From NCBI RefSeq assembly GCF_026625605.1, contig NZ_CP113054.1:1054001-1118000 (forward strand): a DNA stretch of 64,000 nucleotides. The letters are read 5' to 3'. Source of the DNA: Luteolibacter sp. SL250 (lineage in GTDB: Bacteria; Verrucomicrobiota; Verrucomicrobiia; Verrucomicrobiales; Akkermansiaceae). The position numbers were made by a program, and so were the translations under genes. Numbering within the stretch: the stretch's first letter is position 1; every line of letters starts with the position of its first letter. A model generated the notes under the pieces. That model was not told the DNA's origin and made no database searches. It worked only from the letters and a program-made list of their open reading frames with translations. Below, one piece after another: positions 1 to 8,352 of this stretch.

Positions 1-98
1 TGCTTGGTCTCGGGGATCTTGCCGAGGAACTTCAGGATCGCGTTGGCGATCTTGTGGCCCGGCTGGTCGGGATCGGGGATGACGGGGAGGTTGTCCAT
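1..98 (-). CDS. N-terminal fragment of an unidentified protein
   Basis: A minus-strand reading frame starts with ATG at 98 and runs off the left edge of the window. The visible 32 residues begin MDNLPVIPDPDQPGHK and continue with a short lysine-containing stretch. They contain no signal peptide or motif that I recognise. The start lies one base downstream of the stop of the branching enzyme gene, so the two are probably co-transcribed. Too little is visible to name a function. Confidence 0.5.
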   Translation of the reverse strand, partial: MDNLPVIPDPDQPGHKIANAILKFLGKIPETK

Positions 99-99
99 T

Positions 100-2088
100 T
101 CACATTTTCGCGAACACCAGTCCGGTGCGCGACGGAATATAGACATGGAGCCGGCCATCCGCATCCACGGGATAGTCGAATGAATGGTCAACCCGGCCGT
201 GCCCGCCGAAGTCCCGCGCATCGCTGTCCAGGACGAGCTTCCGCGTCTCCGTCCCGGGGACGGAGAAGGTGAAATCGAAGACGGACTGGCTGACGGAGAA
301 GCTCAGGACGAAAACGAGGTTCGCCCGTTCGAAGCAGAGGATCTTCCGCTCGCGGTCCACGTGGAGATACTGGGCGGGGGCGGCGGCGAGCAGGTTGGTC
401 TCCCGCGCCAGGGTGATGAGCGCGCGGTCGAAGTCGGACAACCAGTGGTATTTCAGTTCCGGGTTGTCCATCAGCGACCACTGCCTGCGGCAATGGTGGT
501 AGGACCAGCCGTTGCCCTCGCGCGGGAAGTCGATCCACTCCGGATGACCGAACTCGTTGCCCATGAAATTCAGCCAGCCCTCACCGCCGACGGCCAGGGT
601 GATCAGACGGATCAGCTTGTGGATGGCGACGCCGCGTTCCACCACAGGGTTCCGGTCCTCCTTCCCCATATGGAAGTACATCTCCTGGTCCATCAGGCGG
701 AAGGCGAGCGTCTTGTCCCCCACCAGCGCCTGGTCATGGCTTTCCGCGTAGGCGATGGTCTTCTCCCCGTAGCGGCGGTTCGCGAGGATGCCGAAGATTT
801 CATCCATGTCCCAGTCCTCGTCGCGGCTGTGCTTCAGCAGCTTGATCCAGTGGTCAGGGATGCCCATGGCGAGGCGGTGGGTGAAGCCGATGCCGCCGTC
901 CTCCAGCGGCTTGCAGAGTCCCGGCATGCCGGACATGTCCTCCGCCACCACGATCGCGCCGGGCTTGATCTCCCGGATGAGCTGGTTGGCGAGCTGGAGG
1001 TAGAGGATGGCGTCGCCGTCCGCATCCGCGCCGAAGTAGTCGTCGTAGGTGCTGAACGCCTTGTCGCCGCGGGAGTGGTAGAGCATGGAAGTCACGCCGT
1101 CGAAGCGGAAGCCGTCGAAGCGGAACTCCTCCAGCCAGTAGCGGAGGTTGGAGAGCAGGAACTGGCGTACTTCCGGTTTGCCGTAGTCGAAGCACTTGGA
1201 GTCCCACAGCGGGTGGTCGCCGCGTTCCCCCGCATGGAAATACTGGTTCCCGGAGCCGTCGAAATCACTCAGCCCCTCCGCGGTGTTCTTCACCGCATGG
1301 GAATGCACCACGTCAAGCAGCACCGCCACGCCAAGGCCGTGGGCGGTGTCGATGAGGTATTTGAGGTCCTCCGGGGTGCCGAAGCGGGAGCAGGCGGCGA
1401 AGAAGGAGGACACATGGTAGCCGAAGGACCCGTAGTAGGGATGCTCCTGGACCGCCATGACCTGCACCGTGTTGTAGCCCGCTTTCACGATGCGCGGCAG
1501 GATGCCGTCCGCGAACTCCCGGTAGGTGTGGACGCGGGCTTCCTCCCCGGCCATGCCCACATGGGTCTCATAGATCAACGGGGTGCCGACCACGGTGGGA
1601 TCGAAATCATTCCGCCACACGTAGGCCTGGGGTGGATTCCAGATCTGGCCGCTGAAGTCATTGGTGGAGGGGTCCTGGACCGCCCGGCGGATACAGGCGG
1701 GGATCCGGTCGCGGCGGCTGCCATCCGCACCGATGACGTGCAGTTTCACCCGCTGCCCGTGCTGGAGCGCGTCGCCCGGCAGGCGGAGTTGCCAGACACC
1801 GCCGCTGGACGGGGCGAGCGGGTGGCTTTCCCGGTTCCAGCCGTTGAAGTCTCCTGTCAGGAACACACCTCTCGCCGCTGGGGCCCACTCGCGGACCATC
1901 CACTGGTTGGCCGCCGCATTGTGGAGGATGCCGGAAAATTTGTGGCCGGTGGCGTAGGCGGGCAGCGAGCCGGATGTCCGCCGGATGTCCGCCAGCGTCG
2001 TCGCGAAGTGGTTCATCCTCCCCTCGATGGCGGCTTGGTGGGGGGTCAGCCAAGGATCGTCACGAACGAGTTTGGGAGCTTCCGACAT
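100..2088 (-). CDS. glgB: 1,4-alpha-glucan branching enzyme, eukaryotic-type (GH13_8-like)
   Basis: This 662-residue protein should introduce alpha-1,6 branches into glycogen in the cytoplasm. An N-terminal CBM48-type beta domain (about residues 60-150, with REWAPAA and LTGDFNGWNR) precedes a GH13 barrel. The catalytic signatures are visible: the nucleophile Asp in FRFDGVTSMLYHSRG, the acid/base Glu in VAEDMSGMPG, and the third carboxylate in AESHDQALVGDKT. The combination VTSMLY, AEDMSGMP and SHDQALVGDKT is characteristic of plant/animal/fungal-like branching enzymes rather than the E. coli GlgB type. The length fits that subgroup. The start at 2088 is the only well-placed ATG. The gene diverges from the downstream symporter across a spacer of about 127 bp that must hold both promoters. 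Confidence 0.93.
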   Translation of the reverse strand: MSEAPKLVRDDPWLTPHQAAIEGRMNHFATTLADIRRTSGSLPAYATGHKFSGILHNAAANQWMVREWAPAARGVFLTGDFNGWNRESHPLAPSSGGVWQLRLPGDALQHGQRVKLHVIGADGSRRDRIPACIRRAVQDPSTNDFSGQIWNPPQAYVWRNDFDPTVVGTPLIYETHVGMAGEEARVHTYREFADGILPRIVKAGYNTVQVMAVQEHPYYGSFGYHVSSFFAACSRFGTPEDLKYLIDTAHGLGVAVLLDVVHSHAVKNTAEGLSDFDGSGNQYFHAGERGDHPLWDSKCFDYGKPEVRQFLLSNLRYWLEEFRFDGFRFDGVTSMLYHSRGDKAFSTYDDYFGADADGDAILYLQLANQLIREIKPGAIVVAEDMSGMPGLCKPLEDGGIGFTHRLAMGIPDHWIKLLKHSRDEDWDMDEIFGILANRRYGEKTIAYAESHDQALVGDKTLAFRLMDQEMYFHMGKEDRNPVVERGVAIHKLIRLITLAVGGEGWLNFMGNEFGHPEWIDFPREGNGWSYHHCRRQWSLMDNPELKYHWLSDFDRALITLARETNLLAAAPAQYLHVDRERKILCFERANLVFVLSFSVSQSVFDFTFSVPGTETRKLVLDSDARDFGGHGRVDHSFDYPVDADGRLHVYIPSRTGLVFAKM

Positions 2089-2215
2089 CGCCGCGCAGCA
2101 TGCCGGTTCCGGATGGTGGCGGAAAGGGAAATGTACGGGAAATGCGGATCAACCCGGCATCCGGAATGCTGCTTATTAGCTTGGATCGGCGGTGGGGAAG
2201 CCTAGTTTGGCGGGC

Positions 2216-3817
2216 ATGTCGGAATTCGGGTTGGATCTGTTCATCGTCGGCGTCTATTTCGCGGTCATCATCGGGATCGGCCTGTACGCGGCCAGGGGGC
2301 AGAAAACGATGGAGTCCTACGCGTTGGGAGACCGCTCCATGCCGTGGTGGGCGGTGCTGGCGTCCATCCTCGCGTCGGAGATCTCAGCCGGCACATTCCT
2401 CGGCACACCGGGGGAAGGTTTCGCGAAGCGGAACTTCATCTACGCGCAGCTCGTCATCGGCACCATCCTCGCCCGCTTGCTGGTGGCTGCGATTTTCATC
2501 AAGCCATTCTACAAGTACAACGTCGTCAGCATCTATGAGTTCCTGGAGATCCGTTTCGGCAGGCTGACCCGGCGGCTGGCGTCCTTCGTTTTCCTGCTGA
2601 CTCGGTCTCTCGCCAGCGGTTCGCGCATCTTCGTTGCCGCCATCCTGCTGGTGCTGGCATGGGAGGTGGTCCATCCCGAGTTCATGGCCATGCCGAAGGA
2701 GGAGCGCTTCGTGCAGGAGATGTTCATCTATGCGGGGGCGGTGGTGCTCATCACCTTCCTGACCGCCATCTACACCACCCTCGGCGGGATCAAGGCCGTG
2801 GTGTGGACGGACCTCATCCAGGTGTCCCTGATGTTCGGCGCGGCCTTCTACGTGTTCTTCTGGCTGCTCGGGAAAACGGGTGGCTGGGAGGGGTTCACCT
2901 CATCGGTTGCCACGCCGGTGGCGATCGATACGGGCATTCGTGAGGACCACAAATCGATCGGTGAATCCATCTACTTCATCCTGTCCCAGGAATACACCAT
3001 CTGGGCAGCGTTGCTCGGCTCCATCTTCACGACCCTCGCCACCCACGGCACGGACCAGGACATGGTGCAGCGGATGCTCACCTCGAAGGACGCGAAGAAG
3101 GGTCAGCGCGCCGTCATCGTCTCCGGTCTGGTTGACCTGCCGGTGGTGGTGGGTTTCCTCGCCATTGGCATCCTCATCTACCGCTTCTATGAGATGAACC
3201 CGGGGCGTGCTCCGGAGGGGGATCCGGGCATCTTCGCCTGGTTCATGGTCCATGATCTCTCACCGGGCCTGCGTGGACTCATCGCGGCCGGCCTCTTCGC
3301 CACGGCCATGGGCTCCCTCTCCACCGCGCTCAACGCGCTGGCGACCACCTACACGAAGGACTGGTACGTCGGGGTGTTCCGGCCGGACGCCACGTCCGAG
3401 CAGCAGATGAAGGCCGCGAAGAAAGCCACCATCGTGTTCTCCGTCCTGCTCGCGCTGATCGGCATCGGCACCGCCTTCGTGAAGCTGAAGAATCCCGAAC
3501 TGCGGATCATCCCGATCGTGCTCGGCTCCTTTGGTTACACGTATGGTTCGTTGCTCGGGGTCTTCCTGGTCGGCATGCTGACGAAGAAACGCGGGAACTG
3601 CGCCGGCAACCTCATCGCCATGCTTTGCGGGTTCATCGTCGTCGGCCTGCTGACCAACCTGCCGAACGACGTGTGGAAGATGGTCACCGGGAACGAGATG
3701 TACAAGAATCCTTCGTGGTTGCCCATGATCTCGTTCACCTGGCGGATCATGGCGGGCACCCTGGTCACCGTGGGAGTGGCGCTTCTTTTCCCCTCCCGCA
3801 ATCGGTTCGAAGCGTGA
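2216..3817 (+). CDS. sodium:solute symporter (SSS family)
   Basis: This polytopic inner-membrane protein of about 533 residues belongs to the SSS/SLC5-type sodium-coupled symporters. It starts MSEFGLDLFIVGVYFAV, the typical first helix, followed by LYAARGQKTMESYALGDRSMPWW and then EISAGTFLGTPGEGF, the sodium-site region of SSS carriers. About 13 hydrophobic helices are visible. I chose ATG 2216 because the family begins with this helix; a GTG at 2192 would add only eight unlikely residues. The substrate cannot be read from sequence. Lying next to the glycogen branching enzyme makes a sugar possible but not demonstrated. Confidence 0.85.
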   Translation: MSEFGLDLFIVGVYFAVIIGIGLYAARGQKTMESYALGDRSMPWWAVLASILASEISAGTFLGTPGEGFAKRNFIYAQLVIGTILARLLVAAIFIKPFYKYNVVSIYEFLEIRFGRLTRRLASFVFLLTRSLASGSRIFVAAILLVLAWEVVHPEFMAMPKEERFVQEMFIYAGAVVLITFLTAIYTTLGGIKAVVWTDLIQVSLMFGAAFYVFFWLLGKTGGWEGFTSSVATPVAIDTGIREDHKSIGESIYFILSQEYTIWAALLGSIFTTLATHGTDQDMVQRMLTSKDAKKGQRAVIVSGLVDLPVVVGFLAIGILIYRFYEMNPGRAPEGDPGIFAWFMVHDLSPGLRGLIAAGLFATAMGSLSTALNALATTYTKDWYVGVFRPDATSEQQMKAAKKATIVFSVLLALIGIGTAFVKLKNPELRIIPIVLGSFGYTYGSLLGVFLVGMLTKKRGNCAGNLIAMLCGFIVVGLLTNLPNDVWKMVTGNEMYKNPSWLPMISFTWRIMAGTLVTVGVALLFPSRNRFEA

Positions 3818-4246
3818 AAAATGGGAGGTGCGTTTTGCTCCGGTGGCAAACCGGTGTTCTTGTGAATACGGCGTGCGCCGTAGATCGTTGCAACGGCTTG
3901 GAATGTGCGTCCGTGCGAACCACCGTGCGTGGGTGAATGCCTTGTAGAATGGCGGAAATGTCACATGCAGGGTTCTGTCTGTTAGAGATTTACGCACGCT
4001 CCGGCGGCTTCGGCGATTCCGATATTTTGGCTTGGTTTAGTATTCGGGAGATCAAGTTTTAAAAAAAATTAGCCGTGGAACGCTTGTGGAATGCCGGACT
4101 GCGGCATGTGCCCGCCGGGGGTTTTCTAAAAAAATTTTCCCTGCCCCGGATCGGTCTGCATGATGGTGACCCAGCAGCGCTCGAGGGGCTTCCGAAACGA
4201 AGCGTGCGCCGCAAATAAACTCATAAATTTTTCATACCAAAGCATC
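3818..4246 (+). other. Non-coding spacer upstream of dnaA, possible replication-origin region
   Basis: This 429 bp stretch has no convincing gene. It contains unusually AT-rich patches for this genome: around 4022-4072 with a run of eight A, 4125-4140 with a run of seven A, and 4211-4238. One near-match to a DnaA box, TGTGAATAC at 3861-3869, agrees with the inverted consensus TGTGNATAA at 8 of 9 positions. A weaker one, TTACGCACG, lies at 3990-3998. I see no dense array of DnaA boxes, so origin function is only a hypothesis from the position next to dnaA and the AT-rich runs. The dnaA promoter must lie here. Confidence 0.35.
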
Positions 4247-5686
4247 ATGTTGGAAAGGCAGGGAGTGTCGGTCGAAGAGAATGATCTAACAGGATACTCC
4301 GAGGAGGGTTCCGCCGGACAGGGCGGTTGGGGGCAGGCTTGTGAACTGCTGCGTTCGATGGTCGGCAACGACGCGTTCCAGCGTTGGTTCCGTGCGACCG
4401 AGTGGCAGGGTCTGGAGGATGGCGTGGGACGCGTGGCGGTTCCCGGTGAGATCCACCAGGTGTGGATCGAGACCAACTACATGCCGGAGCTGAACATGGC
4501 GCTGAGCCAGGCTTTCGCCGACCTCCGCGATGTGAAGGTGGTGGTGGGCGGCGCCATTCCCGGGGAAGTCCCATCCTCCGAGCCGGAGGCGAAGGGCTAC
4601 GTCTATCAGTCCCCTGCGAAGACTCCGGAGGAGCGGGGGGAGGCGCTGGAGCGCCGCATCAAGAACGCCGGCCTGAATCCCGCGTTCACGTTCTCCAGCT
4701 TCGTGGTGGGCAGCAACAGCCAGTTCGCCCATGCGGCGTGCGAGGCGGTGGCGAAGAAGTCCGGCGTCGGTTACAACCCGCTCTTCATCTATGGTGGTCC
4801 GGGTCTGGGCAAAACCCACCTCATGCAGGCGGTCGGCCATGAGTTGCTGAAGCGCAACCCCACCTCCCGCGTCATTTACCTCACCTGCGAGAAGTTCACC
4901 AACGAGTTCATCGACGCGGTGCGGAAAGGCGACATCGAGAAATTCCGCCGCCGCTACCGCAGTTCGGACGTCCTGCTCATTGACGATGTCCAGTTCCTGG
5001 CGGGCAAGGACCGCTCCCAGGAGGAGTTCTTCCACACATTCAATACCTTGCTGGACGGTCGCAACCAGGTGGTTCTCACCTGTGACCGCCCTGCCTGTGA
5101 GATCAAGAGCCTGGAGCCGCGTCTTGTTTCCCGCTTCGAGTGCGGCCTGACCGTGGAGATCCAGCCGCCGCTCATGGAGACGCGGATGGCCATCCTCAAG
5201 AAGAAGGTCGCCGACTGGAAGGTGCGCGTGGATGAGACCGTGCTGGGATTCCTGGCCGAGAAGATCCGCACCAACGTCCGCCGCCTGGAGGGCGCGCTGA
5301 TGCGGGTGGCCACCTACGCCTCCCTGGCCGGTGAATCCGTCGGCGTGGACAAGGTGGAGCACCTCCTGAAGGACCTCCTCCGTGAGGAGGCGGGCCGCCA
5401 GGTTACCATCGACTCCATCCAGAAAGCCGTCGCGGAGCACTTCGACGTGCGGGTGGCGGACATGACCAGCCGCCGCCGTCCGGCGAGCATCGCTTTCCCC
5501 CGCCAGGTGGCCATGTATCTCAGCCGCAGCATGACGAAGGTGTCCCTCATGGAGATCGGCGAGCAGTTCGGCGGCCGGGACCACGGAACGGTCATCCACG
5601 CCTGCAAGAAGGTGGCCGGGCGGATGAAGGAGGAGGGCGAGGTCAGGCAGGTCGTGGACCGGATCGAGGCCCAGCTCCGGCGCTGA
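4247..5686 (+). CDS. dnaA: Chromosomal replication initiator protein DnaA
   Basis: This protein of about 479 residues is the initiator that binds DnaA boxes and loads the replicative helicase. Domain I is seen at LLRSMVGNDAFQRWF (about residues 34-48). A short linker follows, then the AAA+ domain with Walker A GGPGLGKTH near 183-191 and Walker B LLIDDVQFLAG. The C-terminal DNA-binding signature reads GRDHGTVIHACKKV, preceded by SRRRPASIAFPRQVAMYL. The start is uncertain. ATG 4247 lacks a Shine-Dalgarno sequence, whereas GTG 4265 has GGAAAGG six bases upstream. In-frame ATGs at 4160 and 4163 are possible but add atypical residues. dnaN follows after 111 bp, the usual order. Confidence 0.97.
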   Translation: MLERQGVSVEENDLTGYSEEGSAGQGGWGQACELLRSMVGNDAFQRWFRATEWQGLEDGVGRVAVPGEIHQVWIETNYMPELNMALSQAFADLRDVKVVVGGAIPGEVPSSEPEAKGYVYQSPAKTPEERGEALERRIKNAGLNPAFTFSSFVVGSNSQFAHAACEAVAKKSGVGYNPLFIYGGPGLGKTHLMQAVGHELLKRNPTSRVIYLTCEKFTNEFIDAVRKGDIEKFRRRYRSSDVLLIDDVQFLAGKDRSQEEFFHTFNTLLDGRNQVVLTCDRPACEIKSLEPRLVSRFECGLTVEIQPPLMETRMAILKKKVADWKVRVDETVLGFLAEKIRTNVRRLEGALMRVATYASLAGESVGVDKVEHLLKDLLREEAGRQVTIDSIQKAVAEHFDVRVADMTSRRRPASIAFPRQVAMYLSRSMTKVSLMEIGEQFGGRDHGTVIHACKKVAGRMKEEGEVRQVVDRIEAQLRR

Positions 5687-5698
5687 GCCGCGGGATTC

Positions 5699-5722
5699 CC
5701 GGAGGTGCGCGAGTACCTCCGG
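5699..5722 (+). terminator. Hairpin just after dnaA
   Basis: Perfect 8 bp arms CCGGAGGT (5699-5706) and ACCTCCGG (5715-5722) enclose an 8-base loop 12 bp after the dnaA stop. No strong T-run follows, so it may act as an attenuator or mRNA 3'-end stabiliser rather than a full terminator. The AGGAGG-like arm is also buried in the stem. Confidence 0.4.
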
Positions 5723-5762
5723 ATTTCCAACAGAAGGCTTGCCAAGGAAGGTTGAAAACGGA

Positions 5763-5789
5763 AACTACGGGCCAACTCGATCCGTAGTT
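5763..5789 (+). promoter_or_regulatory. Inverted repeat in the dnaN leader
   Basis: Perfect arms AACTACGG (5763-5770) and CCGTAGTT (5782-5789) flank an 11-base spacer. The element ends 8 bases before the dnaN ATG. It is followed by TTCTCTCC, so no Shine-Dalgarno sequence lies between it and the start. It could be a weak terminator (the right arm runs into TTTTCT), a translational control hairpin or an operator. I infer regulation only from position and symmetry. Confidence 0.4.
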
Positions 5790-5797
5790 TTCTCTCC

Positions 5798-6895
5798 ATG
5801 AAGTTCCGTATTTCCAAGGAAGCGTTCCTCGATGGCCTGCAGAAGGTCCAACACGTCGTGAGCTCGCGCACGACCCTCCCGATCCTCTCCAACGTGCTGC
5901 TGGTGGCCAAGGGAGGCCGCCTGCAATTCACCACGACGGACCTGGATGTGGGAATCACCGGTTCCGTGGAAGCGCAGATCGAGAAGGAAGGCGCGACCAC
6001 GCTGCCTGCCAAGCGCCTCGTGAGCATCGTCCGGGAGCTTCCTTCCAGCGAGGTGGAGGTGTCCGTGGACTCCAAGAACCACGCGGAAATCAAGAGCGGT
6101 CCTTCCCGTTTCAAGATCATCGGCCTGGGTGAGGCGGAGTTCCCGCCACTGCCGGACTTCGAGGGTGCGAAAACCTTCAAGATCCCCCAGAAGGATCTCC
6201 GCGACGGACTGAAGAAAACTTCCTACGCGATCTCCACGGACGAGACCCGCTACGTGCTCAACGGCATTTTCGCTTCCTTCCGCGAGGGCAAGCTGACCCT
6301 GGTGGCCACGGATGGCCGCCGCCTCGCCATGGTCGATACGGATCTCGAGTTCCCGGCCTCCCATGAGACGGACGTCATCATCCCGACCAAGGCGGTGCAG
6401 GAACTCCAGCGCCTCCTCGGTGACGAGGGCGACGTGATCGTGAAGCTCAGCGACAACCAGATCTCCTTCCAGGTCGGCGACAACTTCCTCGCCAGCAAGC
6501 TCATTGAGGGCAACTACCCGAACTACCGTCAGGTCATTCCGGGCGACAGCAACGAGCGGGTCATCATTTCCCGTGAGGCGCTGCTGGAAACCGTGCGTCG
6601 CGTTTCCCTCCTTTCCTCCGACAAGTCGAACTCGGTCAAGATGGTCTTCAGCGAGAACAACATCCAGATCACCGCGAACTCTCCGGACGTCGGTGAGGCG
6701 GAGGAGTCCATGGATGTGGCCTACAACGGCCCGCGCATCCAGATCGCCTTCAACCCGGAATTCCTCCAGGCCCCGCTGCGCGCCCTGGACAGCAACGACG
6801 TCTATCTGGACCTCATCGATGAGATGAGCCCCGGCGTCCTGCGCATTGAGGGTTCCTTCCTCTACGTGCTGATGCCGATGCGCGTCACCTCCTGA
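5798..6895 (+). CDS. dnaN: DNA polymerase III beta subunit (sliding clamp)
   Basis: A protein of 365 residues, normal for the beta clamp that tethers DNA polymerase III to DNA. It starts MKFRISKEAFLDGLQKVQHVVSSRTTLPILSN, the typical clamp N-terminus. It contains TDETRYVLNGIFASF and ATDGRRLAM in the second clamp domain, and ends in LRIEGSFLYVLMPMRV, the conserved C-terminal hydrophobic segment with PMR. The gene lies 111 bp after dnaA on the same strand, the common bacterial initiation-gene order. There is no clear Shine-Dalgarno sequence; a hairpin occupies the leader. Confidence 0.97.
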   Translation: MKFRISKEAFLDGLQKVQHVVSSRTTLPILSNVLLVAKGGRLQFTTTDLDVGITGSVEAQIEKEGATTLPAKRLVSIVRELPSSEVEVSVDSKNHAEIKSGPSRFKIIGLGEAEFPPLPDFEGAKTFKIPQKDLRDGLKKTSYAISTDETRYVLNGIFASFREGKLTLVATDGRRLAMVDTDLEFPASHETDVIIPTKAVQELQRLLGDEGDVIVKLSDNQISFQVGDNFLASKLIEGNYPNYRQVIPGDSNERVIISREALLETVRRVSLLSSDKSNSVKMVFSENNIQITANSPDVGEAEESMDVAYNGPRIQIAFNPEFLQAPLRALDSNDVYLDLIDEMSPGVLRIEGSFLYVLMPMRVTS

Positions 6896-6919
6896 GGCTC
6901 CCACTAGCACAAGATTCCA

Positions 6920-7249
6920 ATGGAAGCTCCGCCCTCCGTCGCCGTGGTCCATGTTGATCCCGTCTGGCGGAAGAAGCGGAGCTTCTGGATTTGGAACATC
7001 GTCATCAGCTCCATCCTGATGATCTTTTCTCCAGTCGCCGCCATGATGGCGACCATGGTCGGGATGAAAGGAGCCTTCGGGGCTTTGGGAACGAGCGGGG
7101 CTGATGTCGGAGCGCTTGGCGACCACATCGGGAACGTGATGGTGGCGACGACAATCGGCCTGGGAATTTCGGCGATCATGTTCATCTGGATGGTGGTCGC
7201 TATCATCCGGCTGTGTGTGTTGCCCGCGCCCGTGGAGGCGACGCCGTGA
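6920..7249 (+). CDS. Small two-helix membrane protein of unknown function
   Basis: A protein of 109 residues. Two hydrophobic segments are visible: WIWNIVISSILMIFSPVAAMM near residues 24-44, and a second near 77-101 containing ISAIMFIWMVVAIIRL. They are separated by a glycine/alanine-rich loop. No catalytic motif is seen. The layout, with a basic patch WRKKRSF before the first helix, is vaguely like small TolQ/ExbB-type or uncharacterised membrane proteins, but I do not assign a family. Its stop overlaps the GTG start of the next gene by four bases, so the two are probably translationally coupled. Confidence 0.7.
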   Translation: MEAPPSVAVVHVDPVWRKKRSFWIWNIVISSILMIFSPVAAMMATMVGMKGAFGALGTSGADVGALGDHIGNVMVATTIGLGISAIMFIWMVVAIIRLCVLPAPVEATP

Positions 7250-8352
7250 AGCGCGTCGCCCTGTTTTTCGGATGCTGGCTGGCCTTGATGGCGGCAGCGT
7301 CCGCCCATGTCGTCACCCAGCTCTACGCGGAGTCGAAAGGGACGCCGGAGGCATGGTCGATGGAAGTGCTTTTCGAAGCGGGCTTCGCCGTGCCTGCCGT
7401 CCGTGAGGACCCCGTGGCGGCCGCACCGGACCGCCAATGGCTGCTTGCCCAAGGGCAGGAAGGCTGGGCTGTCCTCCGCACGGAGGCGGAGCGGTACCTG
7501 CGCGAGTGCCTGGCTGTGGAGTCCGCCGGACAAGTGGTGCAGTGGAAGGCGACGTTCATCGACTTTGATTCGGACCCTCCTGCATTTCCCGTCCTGCTTA
7601 CCAACGGCGCCTACCTGCGGATCAAGGTCGATCCCGTGAATCCCGTTGCGGAGCCTGTTACCCTGAAATGGGCGGCGGGGGAGGGGCGTCCAACCTTCAT
7701 CCTGAAAACCGCAGGTTCGGATGGCGGATATCTCACTTTGGAGCCCGGAGGGAGCGGAGCGGTCGGGGGTGATGTCGTAGAAGAATCACAGGCCCGCGGT
7801 GCCCTGCTGACTTCATTCCGGCAGGGCTTCCTCCATGTCGTCCCGGAAGGCTGGGACCACGTGCTTTTCGTGCTCGGCCTGTTCTTCTATCGCAGGAAAT
7901 GGCGGCCGCTACTTTCCCAGTCGCTGGCGTTCACCGCCGCGCATACGGTCACACTCGGACTGGCGGCGGGTGGGATCGTCAAGGTGTCGGGAAACTGGGT
8001 GGAGCCGGTCATCGCCCTGAGCCTGGTGGCGGTGGCACTGGAGAACCTCCGCGCATCAAAGGAAGCGGATGGCCGGGTGAGGCTGGCCGTCATCTTCGGT
8101 TTCGGACTGATCCACGGCCTCGGCTTCGCCGGTGCGCTCTCCGTCTGGCTCAAGCCCGGGGATGGTTTCCTGCCATCGCTGTTGATGGCGAATCTCGGAG
8201 TTGAGACCGCGCAGGCGGCGTTGCTGGCAGGAGCCTGGATTCTCACCATCGGCTGGAACTCCACGCCCGCCTACCGCTGGGTGCGGCTGGCAGCTTGCCT
8301 CGGCATCGCGGGCATTGGCTCGTGGTGGGCGTTCGAGCGGATCTTTCTCTGA
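7246..8352 (+). CDS. HupE/UreJ-family membrane protein
   Basis: A protein of 368 residues starting at GTG 7246, which overlaps the preceding stop as GTGA. It begins with a signal peptide (MKRVALFFGCWLALMAAASA), then an exported domain to about residue 185. A C-terminal block of several membrane helices matches the HupE/UreJ_2 type: GFLHVVPEGWDHVLFVLGL, AFTAAHTVTLGLA and GFGLIHGLGFAGAL. The His-rich helix motifs suggest metal (nickel or cobalt) handling in the known family, but the substrate here is unknown. No hydrogenase or urease gene is nearby. A longer start at 7213 would put charged residues before the signal peptide and is disfavoured. The stop codon directly abuts that of ruvA, leaving no terminator space. 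Confidence 0.82.
   Translation: MKRVALFFGCWLALMAAASAHVVTQLYAESKGTPEAWSMEVLFEAGFAVPAVREDPVAAAPDRQWLLAQGQEGWAVLRTEAERYLRECLAVESAGQVVQWKATFIDFDSDPPAFPVLLTNGAYLRIKVDPVNPVAEPVTLKWAAGEGRPTFILKTAGSDGGYLTLEPGGSGAVGGDVVEESQARGALLTSFRQGFLHVVPEGWDHVLFVLGLFFYRRKWRPLLSQSLAFTAAHTVTLGLAAGGIVKVSGNWVEPVIALSLVAVALENLRASKEADGRVRLAVIFGFGLIHGLGFAGALSVWLKPGDGFLPSLLMANLGVETAQAALLAGAWILTIGWNSTPAYRWVRLAACLGIAGIGSWWAFERIFL

Noticed and set aside
184-2205. Open frame of 673 codons on the plus strand opposite the branching enzyme
   Set aside because: It is antisense to a gene with all GH13 catalytic motifs, and its translation is Val/Glu/Gly/Arg-biased without domains. Long antisense frames are expected in GC-rich coding DNA.
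4160-4246. In-frame upstream extension of dnaA
   Set aside because: It adds 29 residues with no similarity to DnaA domain I and no ribosome site; starts at 4247 or 4265 fit better.
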